From: Atrichornis clamosus
Lineage: Eukaryota > Chordata > Aves > Passeriformes > Menuridae
Direction of reading: 5' to 3'
Length of the DNA: 64,000 nucleotides
NCBI GenBank assembly: GCA_013400975.1
Contig: WBMZ01008671.1
Location: 62,001-126,000 of the forward strand
Positions 25,320 to 35,340 of the stretch are shown here, one piece after another (within the stretch, counting starts at the first letter, position 1; every line of letters begins with the position of its first letter). Under the pieces are notes generated by a model that was not told where the DNA came from, searched no databases, and worked only from the letters and a program-made list of their open reading frames with translations. Both the position numbers and the translations under genes were made by a program.

Positions 25320-25560
25320 AAATATGGAGGTTGATTATCAATATCAATATGGTAGATTGGAATTGATACGCAATATATTATCAGTGTCAATATATTGAGA
25401 CAGATATATATATATATATGATATAATATTGGGTATTATATTATGGAGTAATGTGGATATCCTATTGATATCTGATATATTAATATACTGATATCAATTA
25501 TTATATATCCATATATATATATCTATACGTATCCATATATATCCACATGATAGAATCATA
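25320..25560. repeat. AT-rich cryptic repeat (TATA/GATATC words)
   Basis: About 240 bp of reiterated short words: 'atatcaatat', 'gatatc', 'attatatat' and a pure (AT)n stretch near 25406-25419. No single period holds, so it is cryptically simple DNA that probably grew by slippage. Flanks are normal intron. Confidence 0.8.
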
Positions 25561-25639
25561 TTTTCATGTGAGTGATGATATAACAATACCCAGCTCCAGT
25601 CCTGGCCCTTCCGCCACCAGATATTTTCCATCCGCCATT

Positions 25640-25960
25640 TCTAGATAGTTTACCGTTAATTAACAAAGAAAAATAAACCTTTAATAAAACGCTTGCTCCA
25701 GAGCAGGATTTGTGTCTCTCTAGCACCTTTCAGACTAATCTGATCCCCGGACGTAAGGAGCTCGGCTTGCTGGGCACCGGCGAGCTGGGGAATTACTCTG
25801 CCGGGGTGTGATAAATCGGGATCAGCGTGATCCCTCCCCGTGCTGCTGGCGCCTGGGGCTGCACCGCTCGCCCCCCCCGTCTGCTCCCGGCAGATGCTCC
25901 TGTTTTGTAGGGGCTTGTTTGTCCCTTTCTCTCAGGACTGCGATGGCAACAGCTCACCCC
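25640..25960. promoter_or_regulatory. possible intronic regulatory element
   Basis: An AT-rich segment containing the palindrome GTTAATTAAC (HNF1/homeodomain-like, near 25655-25664) is followed by a GC- and CpG-enriched segment with a C8 run near 25870. The unique, repeat-free composition between an AT-rich cryptic repeat and ordinary intron is suggestive of a regulatory element, but nothing here proves function. Confidence 0.2.
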
Positions 25961-26540
25961 CGCCAGAGGATCTCAGAAATTAATTCATGAACCCATTGAG
26001 CTGCCTTGCCAGTGTGCTGGTACCCATGGACAGCATCCCTGTACCTATCAGCAGCGTCCCTGTACCCTGCTGGACCTTGAAACAAGGAGCAAGGGGGGTT
26101 TTTCCTGTAAAACAAGCAGTAAACTGTCTTTTAAATCTGGCTTCTCTTATATTTTCAGCTGTTGACAAGATGCTCATGCTCAAGAGTAGCACATGTTCAC
26201 AGCTTATCTCAGGGGTCTTGTTTTGACCCCAAAAGAGGTGACAGTGCTGCAGCATGGGAATGTATTCACATCACCCCCCTCCCTGTCAGCAGCTCCTCTA
26301 AAGAGCTTCTCTGCAGCCAGTTTGGCCCATCTTATGCTCTTAAGGGGATCCATCAGGAAAATTCTGGTTTGAATTCATCCCTCACTCTGTGTTTTGGTTC
26401 AAAATCTTGGCTGAGTCTTGAATTTGGGTGCTGTGAGCCTTTCAGGAGATGATATATGGAAAGAGGAGTCATGGGGTGAACAGCTGGTAGAGCTCAAGGA
26501 GATGCTTCCATGCGGGAGCTTGGCACTGGTGGGGTCATTT

Positions 26541-26729
26541 GGCATCTGGGTTGTCCAGCCCTGGCACAGCTGCCCAGGCAAGTGGTGGAGGAACCGTTCT
26601 TGCAGGGATTTAAAATCTGTGTGGAAGTGGCACCTGGGGACATGGATCACTGGTGGCCTTGGCAGTGCTGGGAAAATGGTTGGACTTGATGATCTTTTCC
26701 AACCTAAACAAATCTGTGATTCTGTGATT
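26541..26729 (+). mobile_element. CR1 3' fragment (second subfamily)
   Basis: Sense element with 'gtggaagtggcacctgggga', 'aatggttggacttgatgat' and 'cttttccaacctaaac', ending 'ctgtgattctgtgat'. This layout marks a CR1 subfamily different from the 'cccatggcag' copies. The 5' limit is uncertain. Confidence 0.8.
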
Positions 26730-27398
26730 TGGGTTTGATTTTCTCCTCATTGAGTTTTGCTTAGTGTTTTGGTAGTAGGAGTGATTTTGAGCTGTGTGAG
26801 CCCTTGGGATGGATCTGGATGAGCTGGGCCTGGGGAACTTGGATGGCTGGGGACATGAAAGAACATCTTAGTGGGCACGTATACAGTTTCTTCATGCCTC
26901 TAGAAAGACCTTCTTAATTAATACATTGAAAGTAAGTCTCCTGCAAGAGGTTTTTGCTTGTCATAGCTTCACTCATTGGCATGTCCAGGTTTTTTTTTTT
27001 TTTTTAAGTGGAGGGTATAAAGCAATGTGCCACAAACCCTTCACATGTAACATAAGTTGGAGTACTCCTCTATTGGAACAACCGTGCTCTTTATAGCAGA
27101 GCTGTGTCTGCATCTGAGCTATGCAGAGCCAAGTGTATTATTAGAGTGGACATCACTGGGGCTGTAATTGTACACTGCTCCCCTTAGCAACCGTGGCCAA
27201 CAGCACATCAAACAGAAGGCTGATACCTTCTTTTAATAATAATAAAAAAAATTTTTAAAAATCACGCAATTGACATCCCAACACAGAGCAGCAGAGCCCG
27301 CCGCAGAGCACCCACTGGCCTGGAGCCAGAGCCAGTCCCTGGTGCATCCCTGCATGTGGAATGGCCGTGGTGCCAGTGGCGAAGGGCTGGTTCTGTTG

Positions 27399-28346
27399 GA
27401 TGCCCTGCGGCATACCTTAGGGCATACCCTAGTGTATACCCAATTTCACACCCTCATGCATACCCTAAGGCAAACTGCACATGATACCTTACAGGATACT
27501 CCATGGCATACCCTATTGCACACCCTCATGTATCCCAAAATTCATGCCCTAATGCATACTCAGTGGTATTCACCTAGTGCATATCCTGTGGGATATCCAG
27601 TGGCATTCCCTGATAAATATCTTGTGGTATAGCATAATGCATTCTCTATGGCATACCCTATGGTGTATCCTAATGCCACCCTATTACATGCCCTAATGCA
27701 TTCCCTATGGTATACCCTGTGGTATATCCTAATGCCACCCTATTACATGCCCTAATGCATTCCCTATGGTGTACCCTATGGTATATCCTAATGCCACCCT
27801 ATTACATACCCTAATGCATTCCCTATGGTGTACCCTATGGTATATCCTAATGCCACCCTATTACATACCCTAATGCGTTCCCTGTGGTGTACCCTATGGT
27901 ATATCCTAATGCCACCCTATTACATACCCTAATGCATTCCCTATGGCATACCCTATGGTTTATCCTAATACACACTCTAAAGTATACCCTAATCCTAATG
28001 CATTCCCTAATACACATCCTATTGCCTACCCTGTTGCACACCCACATGCATACCTTATGGTTTACCTTATTGTATATCCTGTTGGATACCCTATGGCATA
28101 CCCTGATGAATATCCTATAGTACATCCTATTACATTCTCTATGGCATACCCTAATACACACCCTGTAAGGTATCCTAATGCATACCCTGTTGTGTACCCT
28201 ATTGCACACCCTAATGCCTCCCCTATTGCATACGCAAGTGCATATCCTATGTCTTACCCTATTGCCTACCCTATTGCACCCCTATTGCACGCACTGTTGC
28301 ACATCCTGATATATTCCCCGTGGCAAACCCTGTTGCACACCCACAC
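27399..28346. repeat. 12-bp satellite, ~79 units
   Basis: Nearly 950 bp can be parsed into consecutive units of 12 bp (occasionally 11 or 13) with consensus close to GCATACCCTATG. CCCTAA frequently replaces CCCTAT. Units at both edges are diverged. The middle (27671-27965) contains five near-identical 59-bp higher-order copies made of four 12-mers and one 11-mer. Because 12 is divisible by three, several tetrapeptide-repeat open frames run over it on both strands; these are by-products. I do not recognise the family. Confidence 0.95.
27671..27965. repeat. 59-bp higher-order repeat, 5 copies
   Basis: Units begin at 27671, 27730, 27789, 27848 and 27907 with exactly 59-base spacing, each starting TAATGCCACCC. 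They differ at only a few positions, such as TACATG/TACATA and GGTATA/GGTGTA. The next register, at 27966, has already diverged (TAATACACAC). This is a recent amplification inside the older 12-bp array. Confidence 0.93.
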
Positions 28347-28434
28347 AGGGTTTCTTCATCGCTGTAACCTCTTGATGCCCCAAAAATGGCCCTTCCTTGG
28401 TTCAGTGCTGTGCTTGGCTCTGGTTGTAGAAGCT

Positions 28435-28855
28435 TCATAGGAACACAGAACATCCTGCATGGGAAGGGCCCCACAAGGATCATCCACTCCAGCTCCTGTC
28501 CCTGCACAGACCCCCCAACAATCCCACCCTGTGCATCCCTGGGAGCGTTGTCCAAACACTCCTGGAGCTCTGGCAGCCTTGGGCCCGTGCCCATTCCCTG
28601 GGGAGCCTGGTCAGTGCCTACCACCCTCTAGGGGAAGAACCTCTTCATGATATCCAGCCTGACCCTCCCTGGCACAGCTCCAGCCATTTCCTCAGGTCCT
28701 GTCACTGGTCACCAGAGAGAAGAGGTCAGCACCTGACCCTTCTCTGCTTCTCACAAGGAAGTTGTAATTGCAATGAGTCTCTCCTCCAGGCTGAACAAAC
28801 CAAGTGCCCTCAGCTGCTCCTTGTATGGCTTCTCCTCCAGACCCTTCCCCTCTAG
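28435..28855 (-). mobile_element. CR1 3' fragment of second subfamily (antisense)
   Basis: Antisense element starting 'cataggaacacagaacatcc', then 'aaggatcatccactccagct', 'cctgaccctccctggcacag' and 'ctcctccaggctgaacaaac'. Same general layout as the copy at 16.4-16.8 kb. It begins about 90 bp after the 12-bp satellite ends. Confidence 0.85.
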
Positions 28856-29295
28856 TCCCTTGAGACAAATCCTGTGGGTTTTAGCAGAGGTTGCACTTGG
28901 GTCTCAGTGGCCTTGGCTGGGTTTGAGATGATTGGTGTGATCATTTATGGAGGGGCTCAGTCAGTAAGGTGGCCAGAAATCCTTTATTGTCATCCCAGGT
29001 GGGAGATGGAAGAGGAGAATTTAGATGGAATCATTTCCTGGGATGTAGATGTTGCAGCATAAGGTACTGGAGAATTGACTGATTCCCTTCAGTACATGAG
29101 GGTGCAGTGTGAAGTGTTTGCTGTGCTGAGCCTGAGGATTTGAGAGGAATGAGCTGAAATCCTTCTTGTCTTGTAGGCTTCCTCTTTATTTGAGCAAACA
29201 ACCTCCCAGTGACAGCAGCCCTTTCAGCATTCTAGGGGTTCTAAGTTGTAGTGATAGGCGCTGGGTGGATACTGTGGGAACCGGGACATGGAAGC

Positions 29296-29356
29296 TGGTT
29301 GGACTCGATGATCTTAGAAGTCTTTCCCAACCTTAATGATTCTATGATGTTCTGTG
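29296..29356 (+). mobile_element. CR1 3' remnant
   Basis: 'ctggttggactcgatgatct', 'agaagtctttcccaacctta' and tail 'atgattctatgatgttctgt' form a typical short sense CR1 3' end. Confidence 0.78.
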
Positions 29357-30659
29357 TTATTCTAAGTAATACACTAATGGTTAATGCTGAAAGGCAGATT
29401 TTTTTTTTCCCTTCTCAACATGGTTATTGGTGAGGAACAGTTTGTGGTTTGGCAGAGATGGAGGCAGGAGGATCCAAGCGCGGCTGGAGAGCATCTGACC
29501 TGTACACCATGTCCAGCCCTGACTGCAAAAACCCATCAGTCCTCTCTGTGGCTGTTTTTAATCTAATTTAATTACTGATGTTCCAATTTGTGCACATAAA
29601 ACAGAGTGGTACCAGTTGTCTCTGAAAAGACATTGCCCAGGAAACATCAAAGAGGTTGCTTCACTGAAAGACAGGGAAAAACGGTCCCAAGGCCCCTGGA
29701 GCAAATCCTAAAGCCATAAAAGTGTGTTTCTCACGTGCCACAGCACTGAGGGTTTGCTCACTCAGCTGCACAGAGCAGCACCACGTCCATCTCTGAGATC
29801 TGTGCATGAGCCTCACGTTGCAGCCTTTGGTTTCTCCTCCAGAAGAGTTTGATGAGCTATTCCCACAGCGAGGTTGTGATCCAATGGGGAAGGCCTCCTC
29901 AGCTCAAGCTGCTCCCCACAGCTCTTGCAGGGGCATGAGGAACACCTTGGTGGTGAACCTCAGAGTGGATGTGTGCATGGGCTCTGCCAGCTCCTCAGGA
30001 GCCCAGCACAAGCAGAGAAATGGCAAATGATGCTGCCCTTGTGTAAACACCTGCACTTAGGGGTTTGCAGAAACTTGCAGAGCTTGGAAACCTTTTTTCC
30101 TTACATTTCTGATACTGATAGTTCTGTCCTGCTTTTGTAAATCACTGTGGGACTCCCTCAGCAAAGTGCAGCTTTGAAGAGATTTATTTTCTAAACCCCC
30201 AGGGAATTCAAAGGCAGTTCTAAATTCATGCACGCAGATATATCTGTGTAGTGCTTGAAGGGGCATGGGGAATGCAGCCCAGTGGGTGGCTCTGAGGAGC
30301 ATCCCCAGCTGCTTCACCCTCCTGCTCTCAAGCACGGAGAAAAAGAGTGGGAAGGAGACACGTTCCCTGCTGTGGGAAGGAGACACATTCCCTGTCATTT
30401 GCCTGCACTTGTGTCCCTGGAGACGCTCTGTAGTTCTGTAACAGTGTATTTATTATTTGTAGTATTTGTTATTTTATCATTTTTCTCATTTTATTCCTAT
30501 CTTCAATTATTTCTTTTTTTGCTTATTTTTTACATATTTACATTTGCTTATTACCTACATTAACATTGTATAGCTTACAATGTCAGTATTTATTTTTCAT
30601 TCTTACCGGGTTTAATTTTTTTTTTTTTTTTCTTTTTCTTCCCCCCCTCCCCTTCTTTT

Positions 30660-31035
30660 GCACGGTCACCCGGGAGCAAACGCAAAACCCGTGCAAGTGT
30701 CGGCGGCAGGCAGGAGAGGGAGCCAGGGGAGCGGGCTGGCAGCCTGCCTGCGCCGGCAGGTGAAGGGCAGGGCCGGGCATCAATTAGGGCTGTCCCTGCC
30801 CTCGCCCCCGAGCCCGGCCAAGCCGTGCTGCCTGCCCCTAGTAACAGCGCTGGGCTTGGCCACGGAGGCTCCGGGAGCCGCCGGCACACCGGCCCCGCGC
30901 GGGCCTGGGGGTCACCGGAGAGCCCTGGATTGAATGTCCGTCCGGCCGCGTGCTCTGAACCTGCCGCTTCTCCCAAGCGGAGCGGTGGCTCTGAGAAACA
31001 CCCGGCTCCTTCGCAGCCTTTCCGGGGTGTGGGAA
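30660..31035. promoter_or_regulatory. orphan intronic CpG island
   Basis: By eye I count about 33 CpG dinucleotides between 30661 and 31020, in sequence that is roughly two-thirds G+C; flanking intron has only a few CpGs per kilobase. It follows a T-rich tract (30616-30659) and contains no CR1. Intronic CpG islands often mark alternative promoters or enhancers. If used on the + strand, a transcript from here could splice to the exon at 43402 and encode only the second half of MIF4G. No TATA box or start codon context settles this; promoter function is inference. Confidence 0.45.
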
Positions 31036-33630
31036 TGTGGTGGGGGCCAGGGAGCGCTGGGCAGCACCTCCTTGGAGGCTAGGGGTGAGGTGAGGGAGGG
31101 GTTGATGGAGCCCAGGATCTCAGGTTGTAATGGAGTGCAAAAAAAAAGGCGATTTCACACTGATAGGAAGGAGGGGATGGGGACAGGAGCTGTGCCCCAC
31201 AAGCACTAGGAGCTGGGAATAGTTAAGCCAGATCCTAAATTAAACTGGCAGTGGGTTCGCACTGCCCATCAGTCCTCAGTCCTCGCTCAGGGGTGGGTTT
31301 TGGGGGTCACAACCCCTCTGAGGAATTGAACTGCAGGAGATGGCCACCGGGCCACTGACGTAGCAGTGGGCGTCACAGGGGGTGTCTCCACTGCTCTGCA
31401 GGTCCCTGGGTCTGGAGTCTGCCTGATGCAGCCACACATGGCTCTACACAGAAGTGTTTAGTTTAGACTAGCTGTGCATCGTGCACTTGAGAGTTTGATG
31501 GGAAGCAGGACTGAGATTCTAAAAAAAAAATCCCTTAGAGTTTAAAGATTGGTGTATTTGACTTTAATTCAATGTGCTGGTAAGGTTTTATATTGCAGTG
31601 CTCAGGTGTGTTGTGAAAAAATAGCCATCACCTCTACTCCATAAATAAGTTGTGTGTGGTTTCTCCTGGCTACTTTTCACCTTGGAGGGGCTAGGCTTTC
31701 AAAACCATGGTGGGGACCAGCCCCTGTTCCAGCAGATGAGGGGTCCTCAGGGATGGTACTTGGTGTCTCATCATCTCTGCTGGGCAGTGGATGCCCTGGG
31801 CATCTCCCAGTGGTGGTGAGAGCCAGCAGAGGCTCCTCTTGCAGATTGGTGGTGAGGACTGTCAGGAAGATCCCTGGCTGAACTGCTGCTGTCTCCTAAA
31901 AAACACAGCCAAGTTGAGACCAGGGGCCTTCGGGTGGTGGGACACGTGCACGCCCTGTGCATGGGCTCTAGCTTGGAGCAGAGGCTCTTCTGGGCTCTAG
32001 GTGGAGACTGCAGACTGCTCAGCCTGCCTGCATCCTGCCTGCAGCCCTGGGACAGAGCCAGGAGCAGCCTCATGCTGGGGTGGGCTCCCAGCAGCCCCCA
32101 GCCATTGCTGGTGGGTGAGGATGATGGGGGTCCTGGTAGAAAAGGCAGAAAAAAAGTCCTGGAAATCCATATATCCGTTGATGAGAGGTGAGGAAGGGCA
32201 GGGGGGCACTTCAGTGTTGGGGCACGCCTGGTCGGGCTGGACTGGCATCAGCTCCTACTCTGTTTGCTCCCAAAAGGCTCAAATCCACAGGATGTGGGAG
32301 TATGTTCCTGCCAGCCCCGGGACTCAGCTGGCCTAAGGCACCTTCCTTCCAGACCATCTGCTCCTGCCTGCTCCGGCACAGATTCGGCTCAGGCTGCTGC
32401 AGCCACCCCGAGGTGGGGATTTCGGGGTGCTGTGGGGTTGGAAGATCCCTGCTCCCCATACCCGCAGACACCCTGCTATGCTCACCCCTGCTCTCAGGTG
32501 ATTCCCTTCACCTCACCTGGTGACAGGATTTTTGGAGGCTCATTGGGACTCCATGATGCATCACCCTGCCTGGGCCCCATCCTGCAAACCCCACACCCCG
32601 CAATCACTTGGTTAGGGAATGAAGCATCCTCCTGACACAGGAGCACCATGGAGAAGCAGGTGCCAGGGACATCAGCTCCTGAGCCAAGGCCAGGGCAGAT
32701 GCATGTGCCAGCATCAGCCCAAAGATGGGGTTTGGGCAGAAGGATATTGGAGAGGGAAGCACATCCTTTTCTTCCTTGGGAAATGGGGAGAATGAGACAA
32801 CTTGTGCTTTGCCCATCCCTGGCTTTACTTGGATGCAGGCCCATAGCATACAGAGGATGCTCTTGCACTCAGCAGCAGGAAATCTCTTGGTGTAAGGTTT
32901 TCTAGCTGAGTCACAGGATTCTGTACCAGATTCAGTTTCCAGCCAAGTGAGCCTGACTGCTGTGGTGGCACCCAAAGGGATGGTCCCATGGGACCTGCAG
33001 CACGAGCACCCTCAGCATGCCCTGGGCGGGTTCTTTCATTGGTGGGTATTTTTGTGTGTAACTATCTCTCAAAAGCTGGATTTGGAGAATCAATGCTTCC
33101 ATGAGGTCCACATTCCCTTTACCTCCCCTGCGGGGATCATTTTGCACAGCCTTATCTTTTCCTGCTGCAGACCTTGAATCAAGAAAATGCACAGTGATGG
33201 TGGGAAGTGGCTTTGGTGGGTCCTGGGAGCAGGGGAGCCAGAGGGCAGTTCGGGGGTGAGGAGTGAGACGTCAGAGTTTTATTTCAGGTCCCTGTCCTAC
33301 AGTTTGCCAGGCTTGATACTGATGCAAAACACAGCATCCAAGTTTTGGGGACAGGAGCAAACCATACTTGGCCGGATGGTGCTGCCCCACCTTGACACAT
33401 CCTCTGGTTTCATCAGCAGTGCTGCCACCCATGGGGCGCCACCACCTTGCTCTCTCCCTTCACTGAGCATCCCAAACCAGTGCTTCCTTTTCCCCTGCCA
33501 GCAATAAATTCCTTCACTTTTCTTGCTTCCTTTTTTTTAAAATTACTATTGCTCTGAATATTAATTTTTTATTAAAGAGGAGCTAAAAGAAGCATCTCTG
33601 GCAGCGCTGAGAATCCAATCCCAGTGATAT

Positions 33631-33756
33631 GGCAAGGTTGGAAGGGGCTTGGAGCAACCTGATCTAGTAGAACATGTCTCTGCAAATGGTGGGGAGGTTG
33701 GAATGAGATGATCTTTAAGGTCCCTTCCAACCCAAACCCTTCTGTGATTCTGTGAT
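33631..33756 (+). mobile_element. CR1 3' fragment
   Basis: Sense CR1 end: 'ggcaaggttggaaggggctt', 'gagatgatctttaaggtccc', tail 'cttctgtgattctgtgat'. Confidence 0.85.
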
Positions 33757-34864
33757 AACACTTCCAGTCCAGGAGCAGCAGGAACTGAAAGTGAAGACAG
33801 CAAGAGCAAACTGTCCACTAGCTAAGGAAATGATATTAGGCTGGAAAACCAAACCTTTCAATTTCTGCTTCATTCATAAGAATTAGGTGTGTTTCCTTGC
33901 ATCTCTTTAATATTCCAGCCCATGCCATCCAGTGGTCTTACGTGGTCATGCTCAAAGTCTGCCAACATATGGCAAAATATAACATGGTAATCATGGACAT
34001 CCCTTTAGAGGTACAAAGTATGGAGGAACTGAGGGCTTTTTCAGGTCAGTGTTGTTTTCTGCAGCAATTTTCTGTAATCTTAGCTTTTCCAGCATGGGTA
34101 GGCAGCTTCAGAGGCATTGTGGGTTGCTCCATACCTGCTAGCTTCAGGGGATGAGCAGAAAAGATTAATGCATCTTTTACATCCATTAAAAAAAAACTAG
34201 AACCAGCAAAATACAGCTTTCCTTATAGCAAAAGCGCCCTGGCTACATAGAATTCGTAAATATTAGCTTCTGAGAAAGATTTTCTGAGCTCGTTTGTGTA
34301 AATAGCATTTTTTAGGAAACTGGTACTTCACCTCCGGGTCTGTATTTTCAAGAGATCGCTTGTCCCCCCCCATCCCAGAGCTGCATTTCCAGCAGGGAGA
34401 TCCAGCACCAGGACACGATGCCCATCACATGCCTGGTGGTGGGAGAGACGTGGTGAAAAGCAGACAGAGGAGATAAGAGGGCTGACAGCCCCTTTGCTTT
34501 CCAGCGTGTTTGCTCAGCGATGTTGAGTGCTGGGCCAGAGCCACCACCTCCCTGCAGACTAAACAGTTGCAGTGTTTTCTCTCCCATGACCGAAAGAATT
34601 TAGTAAAGGGTCCCGGTATGAAACTTTAGACGAACTCTGGGTGCCACGAATATCTCTGGCTGGGAGTCTGTTAACTCCTCCAGTTCCTTGATCATCCGTG
34701 CGGTTTGGTCCCAGGGCAGATGAAAGGAAGAACCATCTCAGGCTGAATCTGGCCAGCTGCCTGCAGGACTCCCCGTGCTCTCCCACCCACCAAGTTCTTG
34801 TGCATCCATCTTTCTGGAATTTTTTGCTTTCTTCTAAAGCAGAGAGACAAGAACTCTGGCCATG

Positions 34865-35340
34865 ATGGAGCTCTGGAGTCCTCAGTGTAGGAAAGGCATG
34901 GACCTGTTAGAAGAGTGGGGCCAGAGGAGGATGCTTTGAGGCCTGGAGCCCCTCTGCTCTGGAGCCAGGCTGGGAGAGCGGAGGGTGTCCCCCTGCAGAA
35001 GAGAAGGCTCCAGGGAGAGCTCAGAGCCCCTGCCAGTGCCTCAAGGGGCTCCAGGAGAGCTGGAGAGGGACTGGGGACAAGGGATGGAGGGGCAGGACAA
35101 GGGGGAAGGGCTTCCCAGTGCCCGAGGGCAGGGATAGATGGGATATTGGGAAGGAATTCCTGGCTGTGAGGGTGGTGAGGCCCTGGCCCAGGTTTCCCAG
35201 AGCAGCTGTGGCTGCCCCATCCCTGGAAGTGTCCAAGGCCAGGTTGGACAGGGCTTGGAGCACCCTGGGATAGTGGAAGGTGGCAAATGGATTGGAAGTA
35301 GACAGCCTTTAAAAATCCTTTCCAACCCTTATTCTATAAT
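34865..35340 (+). mobile_element. CR1 3' fragment, ~475 bp, little diverged
   Basis: Long sense copy from 'gagctctggagtcctcagtg' through 'ggagcccctctgctctggag', 'cagagcccctgccagtgcc' and 'cagctgtggctgccccatcc' to 'attctataat'. It is the inverted counterpart of the long antisense copy at 58200-58728. The 'ccctgcccatggcag' block near the 3' end has been lost. Confidence 0.92.

Noticed and set aside
27399..28346. Interstitial telomere array
   Set aside because: CCCTAA occurs once per 12-bp unit at most, never as uninterrupted tandem hexamers.
27399..28346. CRISPR-like array
   Set aside because: Units are contiguous with no unique spacers, and the genome is eukaryotic.
27943..28440. 165-residue YP-rich open frame
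   Set aside because: It is produced by the 12-bp satellite, whose period is a multiple of three, and continues into unrelated sequence.
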